Source of the DNA: Denitromonas sp.
GTDB lineage: Bacteria > Pseudomonadota > Gammaproteobacteria > Burkholderiales > Rhodocyclaceae
Direction of reading: 5' to 3'
Assembly (NCBI RefSeq): GCF_034676725.1
Contig: NZ_JAUCBR010000004.1
Span: 387,501-451,500, forward strand
Length of the DNA stretch: 64,000 bases
The notes below the pieces were generated by a model. The model was not told the origin of the DNA and did no database searches. It saw only the letters and a list, made by a program, of their open reading frames with translations. How positions within the stretch are numbered: the first letter of the stretch is position 1; the number at the start of each line of letters is the position of its first letter. Made by a program: the position numbers and the translations under genes. Positions 54,737 to 64,000 of this stretch are shown here, in pieces.

Positions 54737-55225
54737 GTTGGCCGGTTTTCGCCCCGGCGGGCGACTCCCTTTCTTGCACGCGCAAGAAAGGAAGCAAAGA
54801 AAGCGCCCCGCTGTGCCGCCGGCTTCGCCGGTGCCCTCTCTACGCCCGGCGCCGGCGGGTCGTGTCGCAAACTCGCCCGTTCCGGGCTCAAACAGCGACA
54901 CGACAATTCCCGCCGTCCCCGGTCTCCGTTCGGCGGCACAGAAGGGGGATGAGCGCACGGGCCCGGCTTCGCCATCGCCCGCACGCCAACCGAGGTCGTA
55001 CCTATGGGCACCCCATCCCCCTCTGTCGTGCCGAGCGCAGCAAGTGCGGGGCGGAAAAAGCGGCTTCGCTGTCTGAGCCCGCAGGGCGAGTTTGCGAAGC
55101 CGCCCGCCCCGCGCTTGCGGAGGGAGGGCAGCCCGAAGGGCCACGACAGTGGGGTGTGCTTCTTTGCTTATCTTTCTTGCACAAGCAAGAAAGTAAGTCG
55201 CCCGCCGGGGCGAGACCCGGCCAAC
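54737..55225. repeat. 489-bp element with ~65-bp imperfect terminal inverted repeats
   Basis: The left end (54737-54802: GTTGGCCGG..., CGCCCCGGCGGGCGACT, CTTTCTTGC/GCAAGAAAG hairpin, AAGCAAAGAA) recurs in reverse complement at the right end (55159-55225). Each terminal repeat itself contains the CTTTCTTGC...GCAAGAAAG hairpin. The interior is GC-rich and contains no credible gene. Similar sequence is, to my recollection, frequent in intergenic regions of beta- and gammaproteobacteria, so a nonautonomous mobile or REP/MITE-like element is inferred. It fills most of the 632-bp gap between the MocR and carbonic anhydrase genes. Confidence 0.65.
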
Positions 55226-55280
55226 GCACCTCCCCGACGGGCACCAAAGAAACCGGCCCCGCGGTGCCGAAACCGCCCCC

Positions 55281-56903
55281 TTACCGCGATGCCTTGATCA
55301 GCCGGTCATTGGCCGGCTGCACCGGCCGCGCATTCATCGGATACAGGCGCTGGAAGATCGCGATCTGCTCGGCCGACAGCTTGACCGGCTCTTTCATCAC
55401 CATCCACAGCACATCCTCAGAGCACGGCGGCGTGGTCAGCGAGCCCATGTAGGTGTAGTACTCCGGCGCCTGCGGCAGCAACTCGGCGACGTTGATCGAC
55501 ACCCCGGGGGCGTAGTCATGGTGTTTTTCCAGCGGCAGGTTGTTCCACAAGGTCTGCACCAGCGAATGCGCCTCGCCGCGTTCGATCAGCACCGCCACCA
55601 CGGCCAGGCGGCCGTCGAGATCCTTGTGCACCAGGTGCGCCACCATGTCGAAGCCGCGGCCATTGATGCGCTCTTCCGACGGGCGATGGAAGTGGAACTG
55701 GACGAGGTCGAAGGTGCGCCCCATCACCGACATGGTATTGCCCGGCCCGACGCTGACCTGCACCGTGTGGCCGTTGTTCAGGATGCGGATATAGGTGGGC
55801 ACATAATCGAACTTGATCGGCTCGAGGTCGACACGGATGCCGTCACGGATATCGATGGGCGACTGGCGCTTGCCGCTGTCGCAGGTTTTCCAGGCCGGGT
55901 TGAGCTGCCCCCAGCGCGCCGGCCCCTGGGTGCCGTCGTAGTCCCAGTGGATCGACTTGTGCACCTCGACGGTGCTCGGTTCGTGCTTCTCCTCGAGCAT
56001 GGCCACCTTGACCACGGCCGGCTTCGGCCGAGGCGCGCGCACTGCCTTGCGTACCGGCGGCGGAGGTGCGGCATGCACCACCGGCGGCACGGGACGGGCC
56101 ACGGGCGCGGCAACGACCTTGGGCTCGGGCGGCGCCTCTTTGACCACCTTGAGCGCCGGCGCCGGGGTCTCCGGCACCGCGTCCGGCCTGGTCTCGGCCA
56201 CCGCCGGCGCGGGCTGCCCGGGCGGGCCAAGGCGCGGGATCGGCGGCAGCAGCGACTGGCCCTTGCCGAGCGTCTGCACCTCGACCTTGTCGGCCGGCAG
56301 GGCGGTGGTTTGCGCGCTCTTGGCGGCCGGCGCTTGCGGCGCCACGGGGGCGGGGGTGTGGGGTGCGGCCTCATGCGAATCGGCCACCCGGGTGGTCGCC
56401 GCCTGTTCGGCCGCCGCCGTCGTCTGGTCGGCATGGCGCACCGTCGGCGCATCCTTGGCCTGTGTCCGGGCGGCCGCATTGCCGGCCGCCTCGGCCAGCG
56501 CCGCCACGTCCATGGCGGCCGCCGGCTGGCACACTTCGCGCCACAGGCCTTCATCCACGCTGCGCGGGTTGACCTCGATGACGCGCTCTTCGGCCACCCG
56601 CTCTTCGCGAATCACATGACTGGCGGCATCCAGATAGACGCGCTTGATGGTCGAGAAGCTGCGTCGCTTGCAGTCGTAGCGGTTGAGCGCCTTCACGGTT
56701 GCGTAGCCGGCCTCTTCGGCGTCGTCGGCCGACAGCACGATGCGCCCCCAGGCCACCTTGGTGCCGGGGTCGGACTGCAGCACGCTATCGCGGTCGATCT
56801 CGATGCGCCGCGTCCGGTCCTTGACGATCATCGCCCAATCGGCGGCAGCGGCCGGCCAAGCGACTGCCAGCGCCATCACGGTAAAGAGGATGCGATGCTT
56901 CAT
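55281..56903 (-). CDS. Alpha-carbonic anhydrase with N-terminal surface-adhesin-E-like domain and Pro/Ala-rich linker
   Basis: 540 aa, about twice the length of bacterial alpha-CAs. Signal peptide (to about residue 21, WPAAAA-DW), a ~110-residue domain (DWAMIVKDRTRRIEIDRDSV ... VIEVNPRSVDEGLWREVC) resembling the surface-adhesin protein E fold, a ~190-residue Pro/Ala/Val linker, then a complete alpha-CA: HWDYDGTQGPARWG, KRQSPIDI, zinc His-x-His in QFHFHRPSEE, third His in AHLVHK, and SLTTPPCSE. All catalytic ligands are present, so periplasmic or surface CO2 hydration is expected. Start at 56903. Confidence 0.87.
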   Translation of the reverse strand: MKHRILFTVMALAVAWPAAAADWAMIVKDRTRRIEIDRDSVLQSDPGTKVAWGRIVLSADDAEEAGYATVKALNRYDCKRRSFSTIKRVYLDAASHVIREERVAEERVIEVNPRSVDEGLWREVCQPAAAMDVAALAEAAGNAAARTQAKDAPTVRHADQTTAAAEQAATTRVADSHEAAPHTPAPVAPQAPAAKSAQTTALPADKVEVQTLGKGQSLLPPIPRLGPPGQPAPAVAETRPDAVPETPAPALKVVKEAPPEPKVVAAPVARPVPPVVHAAPPPPVRKAVRAPRPKPAVVKVAMLEEKHEPSTVEVHKSIHWDYDGTQGPARWGQLNPAWKTCDSGKRQSPIDIRDGIRVDLEPIKFDYVPTYIRILNNGHTVQVSVGPGNTMSVMGRTFDLVQFHFHRPSEERINGRGFDMVAHLVHKDLDGRLAVVAVLIERGEAHSLVQTLWNNLPLEKHHDYAPGVSINVAELLPQAPEYYTYMGSLTTPPCSEDVLWMVMKEPVKLSAEQIAIFQRLYPMNARPVQPANDRLIKASR

Positions 56904-56993
56904 GACCTGATCTCCGAACAACTCGCCCTTGCAGAAAGGGGATAATGCGGTTTTCGGCATACCCGCCGGATTCTTGAACGCTGAGCGCCCCTA

Positions 56994-57028
56994 GGGCCGG
57001 GCTTCGCCCAGCCCGCCCCCCGAGGGGG
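56994..57028. repeat. Short GC-rich double hairpin, intergenic repeat-like
   Basis: Stem GGGCCGGGC / GCCCAGCCC (one mismatch, TTC loop) followed by CCCCC...GGGGG. Resembles the short palindromic intergenic units frequent in betaproteobacterial genomes; it may also end the carbonic anhydrase leader or thiD region structurally. It lies in the 177-bp gap before thiD. Confidence 0.4.
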
Positions 57029-57080
57029 TCAAGGAAACTTGGGACGGCCCGGCGTTTCCTTGAGAGACCGAGAACCCCGC

Positions 57081-57923
57081 ATGACATCGCGCATTCCCAA
57101 CGTACTGACCATCGCCGGCATCGACCCCTCGGGTGGCGCCGGCGTGTTCGCCGACCTGAAGACCTTCTCCGCCCTGGGCGCCTACGGCTGCGGCGTGGTG
57201 GCCGCGCTCACCGCGCAGAACACCACCGCCGTCACCGGCATCCACACGCCGCCGACCGATTTCCTCAAACTGCAGATCGACACCCTGTTCGACGATGTGG
57301 CCGTTCACGCGGTCAAGATCGGCATGCTCGGCACCGCCGGCATCGTGCGCACCGTGGCCGAGGGCCTGGCGCGCTACGCACCCGACAACGTGGTGCTCGA
57401 CCCGGTGATGGTGGCCAAGAGCGGCGACCATCTGCTGGCGCGCGAGGCGGTGACCATGCTCAAGGAGGCGCTGCTGCCGCAGGTGTTCATGCTCACACCG
57501 AACCTGCCCGAGGCCGGCGTGCTGCTCGAGTCCCGCGCCCCCGAGTCGGTCAAGGAGATGAGCCGCGCCGCCGAGCGCCTGCGCGAGATGCTGCCGCACA
57601 GCGGCGAGCGCTGGGTGTTGCTCAAGGGCGGCCACCTGCCCGGCAACGAGCTGGTCGACCTGCTCTTCAATGGCGACCGCATGGTCGAGCTGCCCGCCCG
57701 GCGTCTGGAGACCCGCAACACCCACGGCACCGGCTGCACGCTGTCATCGGCCATCGCCGCCCTGCTGCCGCAGCGCACGCGCGAGTTCCGCCCGGTCGAC
57801 GCGGCGGTGCGCGATGCGCGCCAGTATCTGCTCGGCGCCATTGCCGCCTCGGGCCAGCTGGGCGTTGGCAAGGGGCATGGGCCGGTGCATCACTTTCACG
57901 CCCTTTGGCCGCAGGGCCGATAG
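57081..57923 (+). CDS. thiD: Hydroxymethylpyrimidine/phosphomethylpyrimidine kinase
   Basis: 280 aa ribokinase-fold kinase phosphorylating HMP to HMP-PP for thiamine. NVLTIAGIDPSGGAGVFADLK at the N-terminus, TALTAQNT-type block, VLDPVMVAKSGDHLL, and GTGCTLSSAIAALL with the catalytic region. Start at 57081. Nearby thiC (HMP-P synthase) is 1.7 kb downstream on the same strand, separated by an unrelated GH13 gene on the other strand. Confidence 0.93.
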   Translation: MTSRIPNVLTIAGIDPSGGAGVFADLKTFSALGAYGCGVVAALTAQNTTAVTGIHTPPTDFLKLQIDTLFDDVAVHAVKIGMLGTAGIVRTVAEGLARYAPDNVVLDPVMVAKSGDHLLAREAVTMLKEALLPQVFMLTPNLPEAGVLLESRAPESVKEMSRAAERLREMLPHSGERWVLLKGGHLPGNELVDLLFNGDRMVELPARRLETRNTHGTGCTLSSAIAALLPQRTREFRPVDAAVRDARQYLLGAIAASGQLGVGKGHGPVHHFHALWPQGR

Positions 57924-57929
57924 GGCGGC

Positions 57930-59372
57930 TCAAGCGCGGAAGGAAATCTCGCCGCCGCCCGCCGGGCTGCTGTGCGTCACTGTCGTTGTGCGGAAGCGCA
58001 GGTCAACCAGCGCGCGGCAAAAGTGCTCGCCGTTGCGCCAGCCCAGGTCCACACTCGTATCGTTTGAATAGTGCAGTTCAAACGCGCCTTCGAAGGCCGG
58101 GTGATGGGTGCGCAGGCGCATCAGCGCCAGCAGTCGCTGCACCACGGGCTGCGCCATGGCAATGCGGGCCGCATCGAGCGTGTAGTAGTGGCGGTTGATA
58201 TCGCGCAGCTCGCCCGTGCTGCTCATCAAGGCCGCGTCATTCTGCCCGGCCAGCAGCCCCACGTAATACACCTGCGGGATGCCCGGCGCGAGGAGCTGGA
58301 TGGCGCGCGCGGCAATATAGGCGTCGTCATCGCGCTTGAGCGCATCGTAAAAGGTGCAGGTGAGCTGGTAGATGGCGCCCACGCTGTGCACATTGGCCGC
58401 CGAACCGCGCAGGATGGGGTCGCCACTGCGCTCCGACACATTGGCAATGAGCGCCTCGATGGCAGCCGGCGGCAGGATGCCTTCCACATCGGGAATGCAG
58501 ATGCCGTCGTGGGTGTCGAGCACGGTCACCATCTGCCGGGGGCACATGCGCAGCCAGGCCTTGAGCGACTTGCTGTCGGCGTCGAGCAGCGAATAGAGCA
58601 CCAGCGGCGGCAGCGCGAAGCCGTAGCACCACATGCCCCGTTCGGCGATGGCATGCTGCCAGCTGGGATGGTCGTGCACCTCGGGCAAGACCTCGGCATT
58701 GCATTGGGCGGCCTTGTCGCGAAACCATTCCAGGATCGACCACACCTCGGGCTCGACCAGAAAGCAGCTGGTGCCGATCTGCTTGGTGGTGTAGCCAAAG
58801 GCATCGAGCCGGAAGAGCTTGACCCCGCGCTCGGCGAGGTCGCGCAAGTTCGCCGCCATGAAGGCGAAGGTTTCCGGCGAGCGGTAGTCCAGATCGACCT
58901 GATGCTCGGTGAAGGTGCACCACACACGGCCGGTCGAGCCATCGCCGAAGGTCACATCGCGAAAGGGCTCCTTCTCCTTGCGGATGTGGATCCTGGACAG
59001 ATCGTCCTGAGAGATCTCGCCCATCGACGCCACATCGATGAACAGGGGCGCAAACGGCGATCCGGCCCCCCTGGCGAGATAGTCGGTAAATTCGGCCGAC
59101 GCGTCGGCAATATGGTTGAGCACCAGATCGAGACACAGATCAAAGCGCGCCGCCAGCCGCGACACCTGCGACCAGTCGCCATAGCGCGGGTCGATCTCCT
59201 GGTGCGTCAGGGGCGAGAAGCCGCCATCGGCGTTCGACGGGAAGGGGGGCAACACATGCAGGCCGGCGATGGCATCGCCGACCGGCCCGTCGAGGAAGGC
59301 TTCCAGATCGGCCAGGTCGCGGCCGATCCGGTCCGGATAGACGATGAGTTGAACCCCGTTTTTCAGCCCCAT
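57930..59372 (-). CDS. GH13 sucrose-phosphorylase-like enzyme
   Basis: 480 aa. Starts GLKNGVQLIVYPDRIGRDLA and has HVLPPFPSNADGGFSPLTHQ, DLVLNHIADAS, nucleophile Asp in RLDAFGYTTKQIGTSCF, acid/base Glu in VLPEVHDH, and VLDTHDGICIPDV: the GH13_18 pattern of sucrose phosphorylase and related glucosyl phosphorylases. It would split sucrose (or a glucosyl glycerate/glycerol relative) with phosphate to glucose 1-phosphate. No transporter or regulator is adjacent. Start at 59372; convergent with thiD (6 bases). A longer ORF to 59480 is not family-like. Confidence 0.86.
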   Translation of the reverse strand: MGLKNGVQLIVYPDRIGRDLADLEAFLDGPVGDAIAGLHVLPPFPSNADGGFSPLTHQEIDPRYGDWSQVSRLAARFDLCLDLVLNHIADASAEFTDYLARGAGSPFAPLFIDVASMGEISQDDLSRIHIRKEKEPFRDVTFGDGSTGRVWCTFTEHQVDLDYRSPETFAFMAANLRDLAERGVKLFRLDAFGYTTKQIGTSCFLVEPEVWSILEWFRDKAAQCNAEVLPEVHDHPSWQHAIAERGMWCYGFALPPLVLYSLLDADSKSLKAWLRMCPRQMVTVLDTHDGICIPDVEGILPPAAIEALIANVSERSGDPILRGSAANVHSVGAIYQLTCTFYDALKRDDDAYIAARAIQLLAPGIPQVYYVGLLAGQNDAALMSSTGELRDINRHYYTLDAARIAMAQPVVQRLLALMRLRTHHPAFEGAFELHYSNDTSVDLGWRNGEHFCRALVDLRFRTTTVTHSSPAGGGEISFRA

Positions 59373-59532
59373 GTGCTTGCCCCCGTGTGCGCCATGTCCC
59401 TCGATGGTATCGCCATATCGCCCCCAGGCCAGACGATGTGCCGGATCACACGCCACAATCCCCCGCCGCACGCCCCCCAATCGGACAACCGGAATTGCCG
59501 GAGCCGCACTTTTCCATTAACGTAGCGACGTT

Positions 59533-59668
59533 CGTTGGGGGTGCCGCACTGCGCGGCTGAGAGAGTCCCTTGGAACCTGATCCGGGTCATGCCGGCGAAG
59601 GGAAACGATGCGCCGGCCGCCCCGGCGGCGCCCGTTCCGACTCTCCCCCAGCGCCTCAACCCGGAGAG
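59533..59668 (+). promoter_or_regulatory. TPP (THI-box) riboswitch of thiC with SD-sequestering stem
   Basis: Aptamer 59533-59607: P1 CGTT/AACG, GGGGGTGCC, CTGAGA (59557-59562), ACCTGATCCGGGT (59575-59587), CGAAGGGAA. Downstream CTCTCC (59641-59646) is complementary to GGAGAG (59663-59668), the Shine-Dalgarno of thiC, so TPP binding probably blocks translation initiation. The remaining 59373-59532 holds only the promoter zone. Confidence 0.95.
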
Positions 59669-59672
59669 CCTC

Positions 59673-61614
<1,942 letters not shown>

Positions 61615-61635
61615 GCCCTCCGCCCCTTGCGTCAG

Positions 61636-61661
61636 AAACGGGCCGCGAATGCGGCCCGTTT
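61636..61661. terminator. Bidirectional terminator between thiC and the ABC1-kinase gene
   Basis: 11-bp perfect stem AAACGGGCCGC / GCGGCCCGTTT, loop GAAT, T-rich after the stem on the plus strand; the convergent stop codon of the next gene lies at its edge. Confidence 0.8.
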
Positions 61662-62965
61662 CATTGATAGGGCGCGAACAACTCGCCGAAATCTACCCGC
61701 GCCTTGAGCCGGCTCGCCAGCAGGTACAGCCCGCCCAGTTTGCGATGCAAGAACAACGCATCAACCGGCGGGGTATGCCAGAAGCTGCGATCCCGCCCCA
61801 ATGCCATGCCAAGCTCGCTGATACGGGTCAGCAGCGTGGTCTGGCCAAAATCGTAGGGGCCATCATGCCGGAGCGGTTCGCTCGCGGTCATGAACAGCTC
61901 GACCACCGCCTGCCGATGGTGAGCGGCAATGTCGGCCTTGAAGTAACCGATATCGCAGGCAGCCGCCTCGACGCCCGCCCGGTTGGCACGCCGCGCCGCG
62001 CGCATTAGCCGCAGATAGGCCTCTGCGGTGGCCGTGCCATAGGCCCGCACGGCGCCGAAGTCCAGCAACACCACGCGCCCGCTGGGCGCATCAAACCGGT
62101 AGTTGGCGAAGTTCGGATCGGTCTGCACCCGGCGGAACACCAGCAACTCTTCGAACATCAACGCAAACAGCCGCGCGGCCACGTCATCGCGCACCGGCTG
62201 GGGCGCCGCCGCGAGCGACTCGATCGGCTCGCCATCGAGGTAGGACATTGCCAGGATGCCGGGCCGGGTGAATTCAGGATCGACCTCCGGCAGTGCGACC
62301 CCCCCCCGCCCCGCGAGCAAGGCGCCAAAGCTCGCCAGATGCTCGGCTTCGCAGACATAGTCCGCCTCCAGGTGCAGTTGCCGCTTCGCTTCGTCCAGCA
62401 GCGGCGCCAGCGCCAGCCCGCTCGGCAGCAGGCCCGACAGGCGCAGCAGGGTCGCGACGTTGTCGACATCGCAGTCGATGCTCTCGCGCACGCCCGGGTA
62501 CTGCACCTTGATCGCCAGTCTCCGACCATCCACCGTCGTCGCCGCGTGCACCTGGCCGATCGATGCCGCCGCCATCGGCGTGAAGGAAAAACGCGGAAAG
62601 TGCTTTTCCCATCCCTCTCCCCACTCGGCATTGAGGACCGCCACCAGCTGGCTCATGGGCATCGGCCGCGCATCGTTGCGCAGACGGGCGAGGATCTGGC
62701 TTAGTTCCGGCGGCAACAGTTCGCCAGCGTCCATCGACAGCAGCTGCCCCACCTTCATGGCGGCGCCGCGCAGTTGAGACAGCTGGTCGGCCACCCGGCG
62801 GGCATTGGCCGGGGTCAGCACCAGTTGCCCAAGGACCGGCCGCTTGCCTTGCGCCAGCTGGCGCGCGCCTTCGCTCAACACCCCGCGTGCGACGCCAGAG
62901 GCGAGCGCGCCGATGCGCGCAAGGCGCGCCAGCCGGCCAAACGGAATGGCGCGTGCGTCACTCAT
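61661..62965 (-). CDS. ABC1/AarF (UbiB-like) atypical protein-kinase-like protein
   Basis: 434 aa. KxGQ motif in MKVGQLLSMDAGELLPPELS, Ala-rich loop MAAASIGQVHAA, IKVQYPGV, and metal-binding LLDFGAVRAYG: the ABC1 family plan. UbiB/COQ8 members support ubiquinone synthesis; this one lacks the C-terminal membrane helices of UbiB and lies with small membrane proteins and an SDR, so it is more likely one of the second-type AarF proteins of betaproteobacteria. ATG overlaps the upstream gene's stop (ATGA). Confidence 0.87.
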   Translation of the reverse strand: MSDARAIPFGRLARLARIGALASGVARGVLSEGARQLAQGKRPVLGQLVLTPANARRVADQLSQLRGAAMKVGQLLSMDAGELLPPELSQILARLRNDARPMPMSQLVAVLNAEWGEGWEKHFPRFSFTPMAAASIGQVHAATTVDGRRLAIKVQYPGVRESIDCDVDNVATLLRLSGLLPSGLALAPLLDEAKRQLHLEADYVCEAEHLASFGALLAGRGGVALPEVDPEFTRPGILAMSYLDGEPIESLAAAPQPVRDDVAARLFALMFEELLVFRRVQTDPNFANYRFDAPSGRVVLLDFGAVRAYGTATAEAYLRLMRAARRANRAGVEAAACDIGYFKADIAAHHRQAVVELFMTASEPLRHDGPYDFGQTTLLTRISELGMALGRDRSFWHTPPVDALFLHRKLGGLYLLASRLKARVDFGELFAPYQ

Positions 62966-63303
62966 GCGCCCCTCCCGCCGGGCTGGACCGGCCGCTCGGC
63001 ATCGGACACCGGGTAGGCGTCCGCCACATAGGCGGGGCCCTTCATGACCCACACGATCGCCGCGGCGATGGCCACAGTCAGCACCACCGTCCAGTGCAGC
63101 ACCATGACGCTCGCCACATAGATATCCACCCGCGACACTGCGGCCACATCCAAGGCGCCACCGAACAGCCGCACCAGCAGCGACGGCAAGGCCACCAGGG
63201 CACTGCCCAACCAAAGCACGCGCGGCAGCAGGCGCAGCACCTTGCGCTCGGCACCCGGCGGCTCGCGGCGCGACCCGGGCAAAACGGTCAGCAAACGATT
63301 CAT
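62962..63303 (-). CDS. Small two-helix membrane protein, unknown function
   Basis: 113 aa. Two hydrophobic segments (about residues 30-48 and 65-90), VLHWTVVLTVAIAAAIVWVM being the second. GGGAG lies 6 bases before the ATG at 63303. Sits between DUF3429 and ABC1-kinase genes with a 4-base overlap to the latter; no family recognised. Confidence 0.65.
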   Translation of the reverse strand: MNRLLTVLPGSRREPPGAERKVLRLLPRVLWLGSALVALPSLLVRLFGGALDVAAVSRVDIYVASVMVLHWTVVLTVAIAAAIVWVMKGPAYVADAYPVSDAERPVQPGGRGA

Positions 63304-63330
63304 CACGTTCTCCCTGGCCCCCGTGGGGCA

Positions 63331-63795
63331 TCAGCCGGCGCCACTGCCAGCGAGCAGGCACACACAGGCGACCGCCGTCAGGCGCAGGCGCAAGGGCAGG
63401 TACCACTCGGGCAGGTTGGCGCGCGCGGCCAAGCGGCGGTCCTGCCAGTAGTGGGCAATGAAGCCGAGCACCAGCAGCAGGGTAGCCAGGGCTGGCCAGA
63501 ACATCAGGGCCGGCCATGCCAGCAGCGCCGGCACCGTGCTCCAGATGAAACAGCCCTCGCGCTGCGCCAGCGTCAGGTGCGGCAAGGTCATCGCAAAGCC
63601 CCAATGCACCGCCCCGACAAAGCTCAGGATGATGGCGCCGTAGGCACGCAAGGCATCGCCCCACCAAAGCCCGTGCGCCCAATCGAGCACGCTCAAGAGC
63701 GCCAGGACGACAAATGGCAGCAGCCCGCCGTAGCCAAGCCAGGCAACGCTGCGCGGCGAGGGGCGGCCGGGTGCTGTTGCTGAGATCACACTCAT
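63331..63795 (-). CDS. DUF3429 integral membrane protein
   Basis: 154 aa with four to five hydrophobic segments. YGGLLPFVVLALLS, YGAIILSFVGAVHWGFAM and the Trp/Tyr-rich YWQDRR are typical of DUF3429. Function unknown. Middle of the right-edge minus-strand operon (SDR, DUF3429, small TM protein, ABC1 kinase). Confidence 0.85.
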   Translation of the reverse strand: MSVISATAPGRPSPRSVAWLGYGGLLPFVVLALLSVLDWAHGLWWGDALRAYGAIILSFVGAVHWGFAMTLPHLTLAQREGCFIWSTVPALLAWPALMFWPALATLLLVLGFIAHYWQDRRLAARANLPEWYLPLRLRLTAVACVCLLAGSGAG

Positions 63796-63805
63796 CTCTC
63801 GCTCC

Positions 63806-64000
63806 TTATTTCACCAGGGGCCGGATCGCCGAGAACCCGCCGTCAACCGACCAGACCTGGCCGGTGACCCGCGCGGCGGCGTCCGACACCAGCCACGCCA
63901 TGAGCGGGACAAGGTCATCCGGCGTACCGATGCCCTGAATGGGGTACTGCCGGGCCGCGGCGGCCCGGGCCGGCTCGCTGCCGATCACATGCCCGGCCGC
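63806..64000 (-). CDS. Short-chain dehydrogenase/reductase, C-terminal part only
   Basis: Open to the right edge of the window; 64 codons visible. GTPDDLVPLMAWLVSDAAARV, TGQVWSVDGGFSAIRPLV is the standard C-terminus of classical SDRs (VTGQ-VDGG). Its substrate cannot be judged from this fragment. 10 bases upstream of the DUF3429 gene, same strand. Confidence 0.85.
   Translation of the reverse strand, partial: AAGHVIGSEPARAAAARQYPIQGIGTPDDLVPLMAWLVSDAAARVTGQVWSVDGGFSAIRPLVK

Noticed and set aside
54581..55144. 187-codon minus-strand frame (and 206-codon plus-strand frame) in the MocR/carbonic anhydrase gap
   Set aside because: They lie on the inverted-repeat element, have no RBS or motif, and look like the spurious hypothetical proteins produced by such repeats.
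59535..59670. Upstream extension of the thiC frame through the leader
   Set aside because: This stretch is the TPP riboswitch; the true start is the ATG at 59673 after the GGAGAG ribosome binding site.

Overview
The window is 64 kb of high-GC chromosomal DNA that is almost fully coding. Gene content and order (rplM-rpsI-erpA; mpl; aroQ-accB-accC-prmA followed by a DUF3426 gene; proS next to a transglycosylase; Coq7-type ubiquinone hydroxylase; waaA; thiC under a TPP riboswitch) point to a betaproteobacterium, most likely of the Rhodocyclales (Azoarcus/Thauera/Zoogloea relatives). This placement is inferred from family resemblance; no 16S rRNA gene is present. I saw no rRNA, tRNA, CRISPR array, prophage or intact insertion sequence.

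Layout. 1-22 kb is mostly housekeeping: cell-wall enzymes (M23 peptidase, lytic transglycosylase, Mpl), ribosomal proteins L13 and S9, ErpA, Coq7, RppH, ProRS, the aroQ/acetyl-CoA carboxylase/prmA run, a DUF3426 protein with three separate in-frame tandem-repeat arrays, DgkA and a PfkB kinase. At 19.2-22.1 kb a glycosyltransferase and olsB-olsA (ornithine lipid synthesis) diverge from a 176-bp region carrying two sets of 11-bp-phased PHO-box half-sites. This looks like a phosphate-starvation membrane-lipid remodelling locus.

22.9-42.3 kb is a long minus-strand surface-polysaccharide (O-antigen-type) cluster. It runs from gmd, wzx, methyltransferases, a perosamine-synthase-like aminotransferase, an acetyltransferase, glycosyltransferases, WbsX and wzy down to a UDP-L-FucNAc/L-QuiNAc gene set, and ends with wbpV-, wbpL- and wbpM-like genes that would make and load the first sugar. 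The middle part (about 31-42.5 kb) is visibly more AT-rich than its flanks, as expected for a horizontally exchanged module. The capE/wbjB gene carries a single-base frameshift.

42.9-64 kb holds a UDP-glucuronate-4-epimerase-like gene, waaA, a tolC-rhodanese-methyltransferase group, a TetR-controlled RND efflux operon, a MocR-type regulator with a likely promoter and direct-repeat operator, a 489-bp element with long terminal inverted repeats, an alpha-carbonic anhydrase with an unusual N-terminal extension, thiD, a sucrose-phosphorylase-like GH13 enzyme, thiC (frameshifted here) behind a TPP riboswitch, and an operon of an ABC1/UbiB-like kinase, two small membrane proteins and an SDR cut by the window edge.

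Noncoding highlights are a candidate ~150-nt small RNA upstream of rplM with repeated CCUCC (anti-Shine-Dalgarno) motifs and a strong terminator, the paired PHO boxes, the TPP riboswitch with a likely SD-sequestering stem, a TetR-type operator and the inverted-repeat element. Two independent +1 indels (capE, thiC), both in genes expected to be functional, raise the possibility of base-level sequence errors.
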